DNA from: J005 sp964613235
GTDB taxonomy: Bacteria > Pseudomonadota > Zetaproteobacteria > Mariprofundales > Mariprofundaceae
DNA: 22,155 nt
Assembly (NCBI GenBank): GCA_964613235.1
Contig: CAZTGM010000030.1
Location: forward strand, 1-22,155
Reading direction: 5' to 3'
The notes below the pieces were generated by a model. That model had not been told where the DNA came from, did not search any database, and saw only the letters and a list, made by a program, of their open reading frames with translations. The number at the start of each line of letters is the position of its first letter. Position 1 is the first letter of the stretch. Shown in pieces: positions 6,867 to 14,453 of the stretch. A program made the translations under genes and the position numbers.

Positions 6867-8465
6867 ATGGACGCAAAGAAACAACCATCCCTGCAAGTCG
6901 ATTACCTGATCATTGGCAGCGGCGCCGCAGGCCTGCTAGCCGCGGCACGTCTGCAAGAACACGGCAGCGTCGCCATCGTCAGCAAGGGTGGCAGCAGCGA
7001 CTCCAATACCTGGGTAGCTCAGGGCGGCATTGCCGGCGTGTTGTCCGATGATGACTCCATTGAGGCTCATGTGCAGGACACACTGGATGCCGGCGCAGGC
7101 CTCTGCCGCGAAGGTGTGGTGCGCGAGGTTGTCAGCCGCGGCAGCAAAATTATTCGCGAGCTGATCGAGATCGGTGCGTCATTCGACACGCATCGTGGCG
7201 AACTTCATCTGACTCGCGAAGGCGGACACAGCCGACGCCGCATCGCCCATGCACAGGATGCCACCGGCCGTGCCATTGCTGAGGCGCTGCAATTACAGCT
7301 GCAACCCGGCATTATCCGCCTGGCCGGCCATGCCGCCATCGATCTGATCACCAGTTATCACATCGGTGATTATTCCGCACCCAACCGCTGTCTGGGCGCC
7401 TATCTGCTTAATAATAAAGGTAAAGTAATCACCATCGCCGCACGCTTCACGATTCTGGCCACCGGCGGTGCCGGCAAGGTATATCTGTATACCTCCAATC
7501 CACATGGCGCCAGCGGTGATGGTATCGCCATGGCTTGGCGTGCCGGCTGCCCGGTTGCCAATATGGAATTCATCCAGTTCCACCCCACCTGCCTGTTCCA
7601 CCGCGACGGATCCAGCCTGTTGCTCAGCGAAGCACTGCGCGGTGAAGGCGCGCATATCATCGATGCACATGGCCGCCGCTTCAGCTTTGACTACGATGCG
7701 CGCGGCGAACTCGCCTCCCGCGATATCGTTGCTCGCGCCATTGACCACGAAATGAAAAAACAGGGGGTGGACTGCATGTATCTGGATGCCCGACACCTGG
7801 GCGCAACCAGAATTTCCCGTCAGTTCCCCAATATTCAGCAACGCCTGCAGCAACTGAACCTCGATCTGCTCGACTCACCCATTCCGATCGTACCTGCCGC
7901 TCATTATACCTGTGGCGGCATTAACACTGATGTTGCCGGCCATACAGCTATCGCACACCTTTATGCCATTGGTGAAACCGCATGCTCAGGTCTGCATGGC
8001 GCCAACCGGCTGGCCAGCAATTCACTGCTGGAATGTCTGGTCATGGCCGACTGCTGCGCACGAAGCATTCTGGCACAAACGCCGCCACCCTTGCGCCCGT
8101 TGCCCACCTGGGATGACAGTGGTGTAGAACCGGAAACCGAGCGCATCCCGATCAAACAGAACTGGGACGAAATCCGCGCCATCATGTCGCATTATGTCGG
8201 TATTGTGCGTTCCAACGAGCGTCTGCGCCGGGCCAAGCGTCGCTTGCTGGTCATTCAGCACGAAATTGCCGACTATTTCTGGAAATATCCGGTATCAAAA
8301 GATCTCATCGAGCTACGCAATCTCGCCCATGTTGCCGATCTGATCATCCGCTCCGCCCAGCATCGTCACGAATCCCGCGGCTTGCATTTTTCAACCGATT
8401 ATCCTGAACGCCTGCCGCAGGCGGAAGATACAATCCTCTACCCTTCGCAAAGCGATGTGCCCTGA
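6867..8465 (+). CDS. nadB: L-aspartate oxidase
   Basis: NadB is a flavoprotein that oxidises L-aspartate to iminoaspartate, the first step of de novo NAD+ synthesis; NadA then makes quinolinate. The 532 residues begin with the FAD-binding GSGAAG at 17-22. SNTWVAQGGIAGVL (46-59), EGGHSRRR (118-125), QFHPT with likely active-site His239, and ASRDIVA with likely catalytic Arg285 follow; these two correspond to E. coli His244 and Arg290 by a constant offset. The second FAD contact, GLHGANRLASNSLLE, and a C-terminal helical domain complete the fold. No strong ribosome site precedes the ATG. It is divergent from rseC with 77 bases between, and its 3' end overlaps acyP by 11 bases. nadA and nadC are not in the window. 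Confidence 0.96.
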   Translation: MDAKKQPSLQVDYLIIGSGAAGLLAAARLQEHGSVAIVSKGGSSDSNTWVAQGGIAGVLSDDDSIEAHVQDTLDAGAGLCREGVVREVVSRGSKIIRELIEIGASFDTHRGELHLTREGGHSRRRIAHAQDATGRAIAEALQLQLQPGIIRLAGHAAIDLITSYHIGDYSAPNRCLGAYLLNNKGKVITIAARFTILATGGAGKVYLYTSNPHGASGDGIAMAWRAGCPVANMEFIQFHPTCLFHRDGSSLLLSEALRGEGAHIIDAHGRRFSFDYDARGELASRDIVARAIDHEMKKQGVDCMYLDARHLGATRISRQFPNIQQRLQQLNLDLLDSPIPIVPAAHYTCGGINTDVAGHTAIAHLYAIGETACSGLHGANRLASNSLLECLVMADCCARSILAQTPPPLRPLPTWDDSGVEPETERIPIKQNWDEIRAIMSHYVGIVRSNERLRRAKRRLLVIQHEIADYFWKYPVSKDLIELRNLAHVADLIIRSAQHRHESRGLHFSTDYPERLPQAEDTILYPSQSDVP

Positions 8466-8736
8466 ACGCCATCTGATCATCAACATATTCGGCCGCGTGC
8501 AGGGGGTTGGCTTCCGTTACCATACCTGCCGCAAGGCCAATGCACTAAGGCTAAACGGCAAGGTGCGTAATATGCCCGATGGCAGCGTACGCATCTGGCT
8601 CGGCGGGGATGCCGAAGCCGTTGAACAAATGATCGCTTGGCTGCGCCATGGCCCCGAATATGCACAGGTAGACCGGCTCGACATGCGCGCAAGCGAGCAC
8701 CCTGTCTGTCAGCATCCGTTTGCGATCAGCGGATAA
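8455..8736 (+). CDS. acyP: acylphosphatase
   Basis: Acylphosphatase hydrolyses the carboxyl-phosphate bond of acylphosphates such as acetyl or carbamoyl phosphate in the cytosol. The 93 residues fit the family length. The signature GRVQGVGFRYHT at 13-24 provides the phosphate-binding loop with Arg21, and VRNMPDGSV provides catalytic Asn39. The start overlaps the end of nadB by 11 bases, so the two genes are likely co-transcribed and coupled. A cysteine follows the initiator Met. Its stop codon sits at the edge of the ribosomal-operon terminator. The metabolic link between acylphosphatase and NAD synthesis is unclear, and the pairing may only reflect position. Confidence 0.95.
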   Translation: MCPERHLIINIFGRVQGVGFRYHTCRKANALRLNGKVRNMPDGSVRIWLGGDAEAVEQMIAWLRHGPEYAQVDRLDMRASEHPVCQHPFAISG

Positions 8737-8764
8737 AAAAGGGCCGCCTACAAGGCAGCCCTTT
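8735..8764 (-). terminator. strong terminator of the ribosomal super-operon, shared with the acyP end
   Basis: On the minus strand AAAGGGC (8764-8758) pairs with GCCCTTT (8744-8738). A single mismatch is followed by GCCT/AGGC pairing (8756-8753 with 8749-8746) and a three-base loop. A run of six T (8740-8735) follows, as expected for a factor-independent terminator of transcripts ending after rplQ. On the plus strand the stem is followed only by TTTGC, so it may stop nadB-acyP transcripts less well. The acyP TAA (8734-8736) overlaps its edge. Confidence 0.85.
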
Positions 8765-8786
8765 GCATCAATATCCCGCGGAGCAA

Positions 8787-9179
8787 TCAGCTTTCCGCTT
8801 CGTCAGCCTCTCCACCATCCAGCGGTGATTCCACCAGCTCGATGACAGCCATCTGCGCAGCATCACCGGCACGAAAACCGGTCTTGATGATACGCGTATA
8901 GCCACCCGGACGCTCTGCAAATGCAGGTGCCACATCAGCAAACAGATGATCAACAATCGGGCGATAACGCAGTTTGGCCAACGCCTGACGACGGGCATGC
9001 AAATCGCCACGTTTACCAAGCGTAATGAGTTTTTCAACATAAGGACGAACGGCACGCGCCTTGGCAACGGTGGTTTCAATACGTCCATGTTCAAGCAGTG
9101 CCGTGGCCAGATTGGCCAGTACAGCGCGACGATGTCCGGTGGGCAGGCCCAGCGATCCGCGATGCTTACGGTGTCTCAT
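8787..9179 (-). CDS. rplQ: 50S ribosomal protein L17
   Basis: L17 (bL17) is a large-subunit protein. The product has 130 residues, close to the E. coli 127. The conserved N-terminus MRHRKHRGSLGLPTGHRRA is followed by RIETTVAKARAVRPYVEKL, the family signature. The last 12 residues form an acidic tail (DGGEADEAES) beyond the usual fold. GAGGAG lies shortly before the ATG. It is the last gene of the alpha-operon part of the cluster, 23 bases after rpoA, and is followed by the terminator at 8735-8764. Confidence 0.98.
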   Translation of the reverse strand: MRHRKHRGSLGLPTGHRRAVLANLATALLEHGRIETTVAKARAVRPYVEKLITLGKRGDLHARRQALAKLRYRPIVDHLFADVAPAFAERPGGYTRIIKTGFRAGDAAQMAVIELVESPLDGGEADEAES

Positions 9180-9202
9180 GTTATCTCCTCTTAATCCTCG
9201 GC

Positions 9203-10171
9203 TCAGCCTTCCGCTTCTTCCTGCGGAGGCCAGTTTTCCAGTTCCATGCCAAGATGCAGGTTCATCTTCTCCAGAACTTCCTTGATTTCAGTCAGCGACT
9301 TGCGGCCAAAATTCGGCGTGCGCAGCATTTCCTGCTCGGTGCGCTGCACCAGGTCGCCAACACGAAAAATGTCATCGCTTTTCAGGCAGTTCATCGAGCG
9401 TACCGACAGGTCCAGATGGTCAATCGGCTGTGCCAGCAGTTCTTCCAGTTCGTGATTGTCTTCTTCGACAACTTCGCCTTCATCCAAGGCCGTGAAATCG
9501 GCAAATACAACCAGCTGTTCCTTGATGATGCGTGCCGCCTCGCCAATGGCTTCTTCCGGCGTCAACGAGCCATCAGTCTCAATCTCCATGATCAGCTTGT
9601 CGTAGTTGGTCTTCTGGCCAACACGGGCCTGTTCAACACGGGTTGCCACACGACGAATGGGAGAAAATGATGCATCCAGCAGCAATGTGCCTACGGGTCG
9701 TTCATCCTGTTCACGCTCAACTGCCGGAACATAACCACGGCCCTTTTCCAGCACGGCTTCAAATTTTAACACACCATCTTCATTCAAATGCGCCAGTATC
9801 AGGTCCGGATTCAATACCTGTACGCCTGCCGGGCATTGAATATCACCGGCGGTGACAATAGCAGGGCCTTTTACATCCAGATTAATCTGGGCCGCCTCAT
9901 CGCTTTCCATACGAAAAGCCACTTCCTTGAGAACCAGCATAATGTCCAGCACATCTTCGCGTACGCCCTTGATGGAATCAAATTCGTGCATGACACCGTC
10001 GAACTTCACAGCAGTAATCGCTGCACCGGTCAGCGATGACAAAAGCATGCGCCGCAGGCTGTTACCGATGGTCGTGCCATGGCCACGTTCCAGCGGCTCG
10101 AAAGTGATCTTTGCAGAACGACCCGGAATTTTTTCCTCAATGGTAATGCTACGTGGCTTGATAAGATTCAT
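9203..10171 (-). CDS. rpoA: DNA-directed RNA polymerase subunit alpha
   Basis: The alpha subunit dimerises to nucleate RNA polymerase assembly and its C-terminal domain contacts UP elements and activators. The 322 residues comprise the N-terminal domain (ERGHGTTIGNSLRRMLLSS near 29-47 is the assembly signature), an acidic linker near 230-245, and a C-terminal domain that begins around LDLSVRSMNCL. That arginine corresponds to the DNA-contacting Arg265 of E. coli. The domain ends with the helix-hairpin-helix part (TPNFGRKSLTEIKEVL). It lies between rpsD and rplQ, the usual alpha-operon order, 16 bases after rpsD. Confidence 0.99.
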   Translation of the reverse strand: MNLIKPRSITIEEKIPGRSAKITFEPLERGHGTTIGNSLRRMLLSSLTGAAITAVKFDGVMHEFDSIKGVREDVLDIMLVLKEVAFRMESDEAAQINLDVKGPAIVTAGDIQCPAGVQVLNPDLILAHLNEDGVLKFEAVLEKGRGYVPAVEREQDERPVGTLLLDASFSPIRRVATRVEQARVGQKTNYDKLIMEIETDGSLTPEEAIGEAARIIKEQLVVFADFTALDEGEVVEEDNHELEELLAQPIDHLDLSVRSMNCLKSDDIFRVGDLVQRTEQEMLRTPNFGRKSLTEIKEVLEKMNLHLGMELENWPPQEEAEG

Positions 10172-10187
10172 CGCTGCCCTCTGTCAA

Positions 10188-10817
10188 TTATTTGGAGTAC
10201 AATTCAACGATCAGCTGTTCACGAATATTCGGATCCAGCTGGTCGCGTGCAGGCAGTTCGCGGAATACGCCCTGCTTGCTGGTCAAATCAACATCAATCC
10301 ATTCAGCTGTACCGCGATCTGCAGCCGCTTCCGCGGAAGCCTTGATACGCAGGTGCTCCTTGGCATCGTCAACCAGTTCGATACGGGCGCCAACCGGCAC
10401 GCGACAGGATGGAATGTTCACGATACGGCCATTGAGCTTGACCAGCTTGTGGCGCACAATCTGACGTGCTTCGGTGCGCGAACTGGCCAGACCCATGCGA
10501 TAAACAACGTTATCCAGACGTGATTCCAGCAGATGCAGCAGATTCAGACCGGTAACACCCGGCATACGGTCCGCATCCGAAAAATATCTGACGAACTGCT
10601 TTTCCTGCAAGCCGTAAATACGCTTCACCTTCTGCTTCTCGCGCAGCTGCAGACCATAGTCGGACGTCTTGGAGCGACGGTTCTGGCCATGCATACCCGG
10701 CGCAAACGGACGACGTTCCATCGCACATTTGGCAGAATAGCACTTGCTGCCCTTCAGATAAAGTTTTTCGCCTTCACGTCGACACAAACGACATTTAGCT
10801 TCGAGATAACGTGCCAT
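10188..10817 (-). CDS. rpsD: 30S ribosomal protein S4, zinc-binding form
   Basis: S4 (uS4) is a primary 16S rRNA binder and, in E. coli, the translational repressor of the alpha operon. The product has 209 residues. Unlike the E. coli protein, the N-terminus keeps four cysteines (Cys9, Cys12, Cys26, Cys31), so it should bind zinc. The central S4 RNA-binding domain (LDNVVYRMGLASSRTEARQ) and the C-terminal LIVELYSK are standard. The ATG at 10817 is chosen because AGGAG precedes it and MARYLEAKC is the normal start; the frame extends upstream to 10859 without support. It may regulate the hairpin found before rpsM. Confidence 0.98.
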   Translation of the reverse strand: MARYLEAKCRLCRREGEKLYLKGSKCYSAKCAMERRPFAPGMHGQNRRSKTSDYGLQLREKQKVKRIYGLQEKQFVRYFSDADRMPGVTGLNLLHLLESRLDNVVYRMGLASSRTEARQIVRHKLVKLNGRIVNIPSCRVPVGARIELVDDAKEHLRIKASAEAAADRGTAEWIDVDLTSKQGVFRELPARDQLDPNIREQLIVELYSK

Positions 10818-10828
10818 GTATGATTCTC

Positions 10829-11215
10829 CTAAACGCGGCGCCGTTTCGGCGGACGGCATCCATTGTGCGGGATCGGGGTAACATCGCGAATGGACGTGAC
10901 GTTAATGCCCGCTGCGGCAATGGCACGCAGTGCGGATTCGCGACCGGAACCCGGCCCTTTGACCAGCACAGCAGCATTCTTGACGCCATGTTCAATCGCT
11001 TTCTGAGCAGCCTTTTCTGCAGCCATCTGAGCTGCAAATGGCGTGCTTTTACGCGAACCGCGGAAATCCGCGCCGCTGGTCGCCCAGCAGATCGCATTGC
11101 CAGCTTCATCCGTAAAGGTGATGATGGTATTGTTAAACGTAGCCTGAATGTGTGCCACTGCATTGGCGACATTCTTGCGGGCACGCTTCTTAGCCGAAGC
11201 TTTTGGTGCAGCCAT
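10829..11215 (-). CDS. rpsK: 30S ribosomal protein S11
   Basis: S11 (uS11) lines the mRNA exit region of the small-subunit platform. The 128 residues include the conserved HIQATFNNTIITFTD and the C-terminal TPIPHNGCRPPKRRRV, where the HNG asparagine is the site known to form isoaspartate in bacterial S11. The loop between WAT and FRGSRKSTPFAAQ has four residues (SGAD). E. coli and Bacillus have five with a glycine before the Phe, so one residue seems lost from a conserved turn. It lies between rpsM and rpsD in standard order. Confidence 0.98.
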   Translation of the reverse strand: MAAPKASAKKRARKNVANAVAHIQATFNNTIITFTDEAGNAICWATSGADFRGSRKSTPFAAQMAAEKAAQKAIEHGVKNAAVLVKGPGSGRESALRAIAAAGINVTSIRDVTPIPHNGCRPPKRRRV

Positions 11216-11230
11216 ATCAACTAACCCCTA

Positions 11231-11599
11231 TTATTTCTTCTTGCCGGCAACGGTGCGGCGAGGACCCTTGCGGGTACGAGCATTGGTTTTACTACGCTGA
11301 CCGCGAACCGGCAGGCCGCGACGATGGCGCAGACCACGATAGCAGCCCAGATCCGTCAGACGCTTGATGTTCATTGTGACTTCACGACGCAGATCGCCTT
11401 CAACGGTAACATCTTCGTTGATAATCGCACGAATACTGTCCACTTCCGCATCGCTAAGATCCTTGACGCGCGTATCCGGATTGATCTTGGCCGCTTCCAG
11501 AATCTTTCTGGAACTGGTCAGGCCAATGCCATAGATATACGTCAATGCAATCTCTACACGCTTCTGCGTCGGAATATTTACTCCGGCTATACGAGCCAC
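11231..11599 (-). CDS. rpsM: 30S ribosomal protein S13
   Basis: S13 (uS13) sits in the head of the small subunit and contacts P-site tRNA and the large subunit. The 122 residues include MARIAGVNIPTQKRVEIAL at the N-terminus, the YIYGIGLTSSRKIL helix region and the basic tail GLPVRGQRSKTNARTRKGP. The start is GTG at 11599 with AAGGAGG six bases upstream. It is the first gene after the only sizeable gap in the super-operon (68 bases), which holds a stable hairpin, so expression of rpsM onward may be controlled separately, as for the E. coli alpha operon. Confidence 0.98.
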   Translation of the reverse strand: MARIAGVNIPTQKRVEIALTYIYGIGLTSSRKILEAAKINPDTRVKDLSDAEVDSIRAIINEDVTVEGDLRREVTMNIKRLTDLGCYRGLRHRRGLPVRGQRSKTNARTRKGPRRTVAGKKK

Positions 11600-11622
11600 T
11601 TCAAGCCTCCTTGAGCCTCATG

Positions 11623-11662
11623 AAAAAGGGCGCGAAGATTAGCCATACAGGCATCTTCACGC
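11623..11662 (-). promoter_or_regulatory. hairpin with T-tract upstream of rpsM (attenuator or S4-type leader candidate)
   Basis: On the minus strand GCGTGAAGAT (11662-11653) pairs with ATCTTCGCGC (11639-11630), with one G-T wobble. GCC/GGC pairing continues inside around a five-base loop, with a two-base TA bulge. Two C's then separate the stem from TTTTT at 11627-11623. It stands between rpmJ and the rpsM ribosome site. It could be a partial terminator or attenuator, or part of an autoregulatory leader in the place where E. coli S4 binds. Confidence 0.55.
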
Positions 11663-11667
11663 AACCA

Positions 11668-11781
11668 TTATCCTTGGCGCTGTTTGTGACGGGGATTCTC
11701 ACAAATGATGCGAACCACACCCTTGCGTCGAATCACGCGACACTTGTTACACATTTTTTTTACTGATGCACGGACTTTCAC
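11668..11781 (-). CDS. rpmJ: 50S ribosomal protein L36, zinc form
   Basis: L36 (bL36) is the smallest large-subunit protein. The 37-residue product opens MKVRASVKKMCNKCRVIRR and keeps all four zinc ligands, Cys11, Cys14, Cys27 and His32. The start is GTG at 11781, with AAGGAG at 11794-11789 seven bases upstream; the stop is TAA at 11670-11668. Because of its size and GTG start it is easily missed. It lies 28 bases after infA and 68 bases before rpsM. Confidence 0.97.
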   Translation of the reverse strand: MKVRASVKKMCNKCRVIRRKGVVRIICENPRHKQRQG

Positions 11782-11809
11782 GTCTGCACTCCTTAAGCAA
11801 TCTTACTGT

Positions 11810-12028
11810 CTACTTTTCGCGGTAACTAATGCGACCGCGGGACAGATCGTATGGTGAAATTTCCACCGTTACCTTATCCCCTGGCAAAATACGAATGTAA
11901 TATTTACGCATCTTGCCTGAAATGGTGCACAACAGTTCGTGCCCATTCTCGAGTTTCACCTTAAACATGGCATTGGGAAGTTTCTCCACAACCTCGCCGG
12001 TCATTTCAATAATATCTTCCTTGGCCAT
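11810..12028 (-). CDS. infA: translation initiation factor IF-1
   Basis: IF-1 binds the A site of the small subunit during initiation. The 72 residues form a single S1-like OB fold (MAKEDIIEMTGEVVEKLPNA through GRISYREK) and match the E. coli length. Its ATG is one base after the adk stop, suggesting coupling. In Enterobacteria infA lies elsewhere in the chromosome; here it is embedded in the ribosomal cluster between adk and rpmJ, as in many Gram-positive and some other proteobacterial genomes. Confidence 0.98.
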   Translation of the reverse strand: MAKEDIIEMTGEVVEKLPNAMFKVKLENGHELLCTISGKMRKYYIRILPGDKVTVEISPYDLSRGRISYREK

Positions 12029-12029
12029 A

Positions 12030-12671
12030 TCAGTCGTTTACCACCCGCTTCAACGTTTCAAACACTTCGTCCATTGCGCCCGATGCATCGATCCTGGCAA
12101 AACCTTCCTGCTGTTCATAATATGACAACAGCGGCCTAGTCTGCTCATGATAGACATACAAACGATCGGCAATGACATCCTCGCGATCATCCTCGCGCTG
12201 ATAGAGCTCACCACCACAACGGTCGCACACCCCTTCTTTTTGGGGGGGCGAATAATGCCGATGAAATCCAAAACCGCAAGCCCTGCAAATAATTCGTCCG
12301 CACAACCGATTCAGCAGATCCTCTTCCGGCGCATCCATGAACACGATACGGTCAAGATGCAGACCATGACGCTGCAACATCGACTGCAGCGCTTCAGCCT
12401 GCGCGACATTGCGCGGGAAACCATCCAGCAAAAAGCCGCTCTCGCGATCCTGCAGAATGCATTCCTCAATCATACTGACGACCACGTCGTCCGGCACCAG
12501 CTTGCCAGCATCCATATAGGACTTGGCCCTGTTACCGGCCTCCGTGCCTTCACGCACGGCGCTACGCAGGATATCGCCCATGGCCAGGTGTGCAATATTC
12601 AGCTCTTCGGCCAGACGCACACCCTGCGTTCCCTTGCCTACGCCCGGGGGGCCAAACAGCAACAGATTCAT
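12030..12671 (-). CDS. adk: adenylate kinase with zinc-type LID
   Basis: Adenylate kinase interconverts ATP plus AMP with two ADP. The 213 residues are of the long type. The P-loop is GPPGVGKGT at 7-15, the AMP-binding region includes GDILRSAVREGT (32-43) and LLDGFPRN (81-88), and the LID at about 123-163 carries Cys129, Cys132, Cys149 and Cys152, a structural zinc site absent from E. coli Adk. Its ATG shares one base with the secY stop (TGATG), so it is likely coupled to secY. A C7 followed by A5 run within the LID codons (minus strand 12248-12237) is a possible slippage tract. Confidence 0.98.
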   Translation of the reverse strand: MNLLLFGPPGVGKGTQGVRLAEELNIAHLAMGDILRSAVREGTEAGNRAKSYMDAGKLVPDDVVVSMIEECILQDRESGFLLDGFPRNVAQAEALQSMLQRHGLHLDRIVFMDAPEEDLLNRLCGRIICRACGFGFHRHYSPPQKEGVCDRCGGELYQREDDREDVIADRLYVYHEQTRPLLSYYEQQEGFARIDASGAMDEVFETLKRVVND

Positions 12672-14002
12672 CAGCGTGTTTTCAGGCGAGCCTGTTTCAT
12701 CAGGCCTTCATACTGATGACTCAAGAGATGCGCCTGAATCTGTCCCATCGTATCCATGGTCACGACAACAACAATCAGCAGGCTCGTACCGCCGAAATAG
12801 AACGGCACCGACAACTCGGAAATCAGCCATTGCGGCAACAGACACACCAGCGATACATACACCGCACCGACAACGGTAATGCGCGTCAGCACGCTATCGA
12901 CATAGTCGGCTGTTTTCTGGCCCGGACGGATACCCGGAATAAAGCCGCCATGCTTCTTCAGGTTATCAGCCGTATCTTTCGGATTGAACACGATGGCCGT
13001 ATAGAAGAAGCAGAAAAACACAATCAGCGCCGTAAACAACAGCAGATACAGCCATCCGCCCGGATTCAGTGCAGCTGAAATATCTGCCAGCCAGCCGAAA
13101 CCCTCGGCACCCTTGGTAAACTGCGCAAACGTCGCCGGCAGCAAAATCAGGGAGGAAGCAAAAATTGGCGGAATCACACCAGCCGTATTCACTTTCAATG
13201 GCAGAAACGAGGCCTTGCCGCCATACAAACGGTTTCCCACCTGTCGTTTGGCATACTGAATTGGAATACGTCGTTGCGCGCGTTCAAACCAGACCACAAC
13301 AGCCGTCACAATCAATGCCAGCGCAAACAGGCCGAGTACGGTAAAGGCCGTATATTCACCCGTGCGCGCCAATTCCAGCGTACCACCGATGGCCGATGGC
13401 AGGCCGGCAACAATACCGCCGAAAATAATCAGTGAAATACCGTTGCCGATGCCGCGCTCGGTGATCTGTTCACCGATCCACATGAGAAAAATCGTACCGG
13501 AGACCAGCGTAATCACGGTCATGGCCTTGAATGCCAGACCTGGCTCAATGACCACCGGCATGCCGTTGACGGAGAATGTCTCCAGACCGACAGAAATACC
13601 AATCGCCTGGAAAAATGCCAGGAACACGGTGCCGTAACGGGTATATTCCGTAATCTTGCGACGTCCGGCTTCCCCTTCTTTTTTCAGCTGTTCCAGTTTC
13701 GGTGAAACCACCGTCATCAACTGGATAATGATCGCAGCGGAAATATACGGCATAATGCCCAGTGCAAAAATCGTCAGACGCGACAGCGCACCACCGGAAA
13801 ACATGTCGAACATGCCGAGCAGACTGCCCTGTGCCTGGTTGAAGAACTGCGCCAGAACTTCAGCATCCATGCCGGGTACCGGAATATGGGCGCCGATACG
13901 ATACACGATCAGCATGCCCAGCGTAAACAGAATCCTTGACTTCAGCTCAGGAATCTTGCTGACATTACCCAGGGCACCCAGTTGCGCTGCCTGTGTTGCC
14001 AT
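12671..14002 (-). CDS. secY: preprotein translocase subunit SecY
   Basis: SecY is the channel of the SecYEG translocon in the inner membrane. The 443 residues match the E. coli length and show ten hydrophobic segments. Recognisable parts are RILFTLGMLIVYRIGAHIPV (first transmembrane helix), the plug region after it (GMFDMFSGGALSRLTIFALG) and QVGNRLYGGKASFLPLKVN in the cytosolic loop that interacts with SecA and ribosomes. The C-terminus ends EGLMKQARLKTR. It lies two bases after rplO and shares one base with adk. Confidence 0.99.
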   Translation of the reverse strand: MATQAAQLGALGNVSKIPELKSRILFTLGMLIVYRIGAHIPVPGMDAEVLAQFFNQAQGSLLGMFDMFSGGALSRLTIFALGIMPYISAAIIIQLMTVVSPKLEQLKKEGEAGRRKITEYTRYGTVFLAFFQAIGISVGLETFSVNGMPVVIEPGLAFKAMTVITLVSGTIFLMWIGEQITERGIGNGISLIIFGGIVAGLPSAIGGTLELARTGEYTAFTVLGLFALALIVTAVVVWFERAQRRIPIQYAKRQVGNRLYGGKASFLPLKVNTAGVIPPIFASSLILLPATFAQFTKGAEGFGWLADISAALNPGGWLYLLLFTALIVFFCFFYTAIVFNPKDTADNLKKHGGFIPGIRPGQKTADYVDSVLTRITVVGAVYVSLVCLLPQWLISELSVPFYFGGTSLLIVVVVTMDTMGQIQAHLLSHQYEGLMKQARLKTR

Positions 14003-14004
14003 AA

Positions 14005-14451
14005 TCAGGCGTCTCCGGTCAGCGTCAATGAACCGCCAGCCGCTTCCAGCTTGGCCTTGGCTGCAGCCGAAGCTGCGGCAACCGACAGGTTAACCTTTTT
14101 ACTCAGTTCGCCATTGGCCAGCAATTTGATCGGCTCCACAGCATTGCGTACCAGGCCAGCCTCAAACAATGCCGCCGCATCCACGTTCGCGCCATCGTCG
14201 AATTTGTCCAGCTGACCAACATTCACCAGCTGATAGCCTTTGGCCATGGAGGTAAAACCGCGCTTCGGCAGGCGACGAATCAAAGGCATCTGACCACCCT
14301 CGAAGCCGCGCGCCACCTTGCCACCGGAACGGGACTTCTGGCCTTTATGGCCGCGTCCTGCCGTCTTGCCATGACCGGAACCGATACCACAACCCAAACG
14401 TTTGCGGCCCTTGCGCGAGCCGGCTGTTGCTTTCAGATCATTCAACTTCAT
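14005..14451 (-). CDS. rplO: 50S ribosomal protein L15
   Basis: L15 (uL15) assembles late on 23S rRNA. The 148 residues have the basic glycine-rich N-terminal extension (GSRKGRKRLGCGIGSGHGKT, then GRGHKGQKSRSGG) that threads into rRNA, followed by GFEGGQMPLIRRLPKRGF and an alanine-rich globular end. It lies two bases after rpmD and two before secY, the standard spc order. Confidence 0.98.
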   Translation of the reverse strand: MKLNDLKATAGSRKGRKRLGCGIGSGHGKTAGRGHKGQKSRSGGKVARGFEGGQMPLIRRLPKRGFTSMAKGYQLVNVGQLDKFDDGANVDAAALFEAGLVRNAVEPIKLLANGELSKKVNLSVAAASAAAKAKLEAAGGSLTLTGDA

Positions 14452-14453
14452 GT

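Noticed and set aside
10818..10859. Upstream extension of rpsD by 14 codons.
   Set aside because: The extension overlaps the 3' end of rpsK, and the ATG at 10817 has AGGAG and the standard MARYL start.
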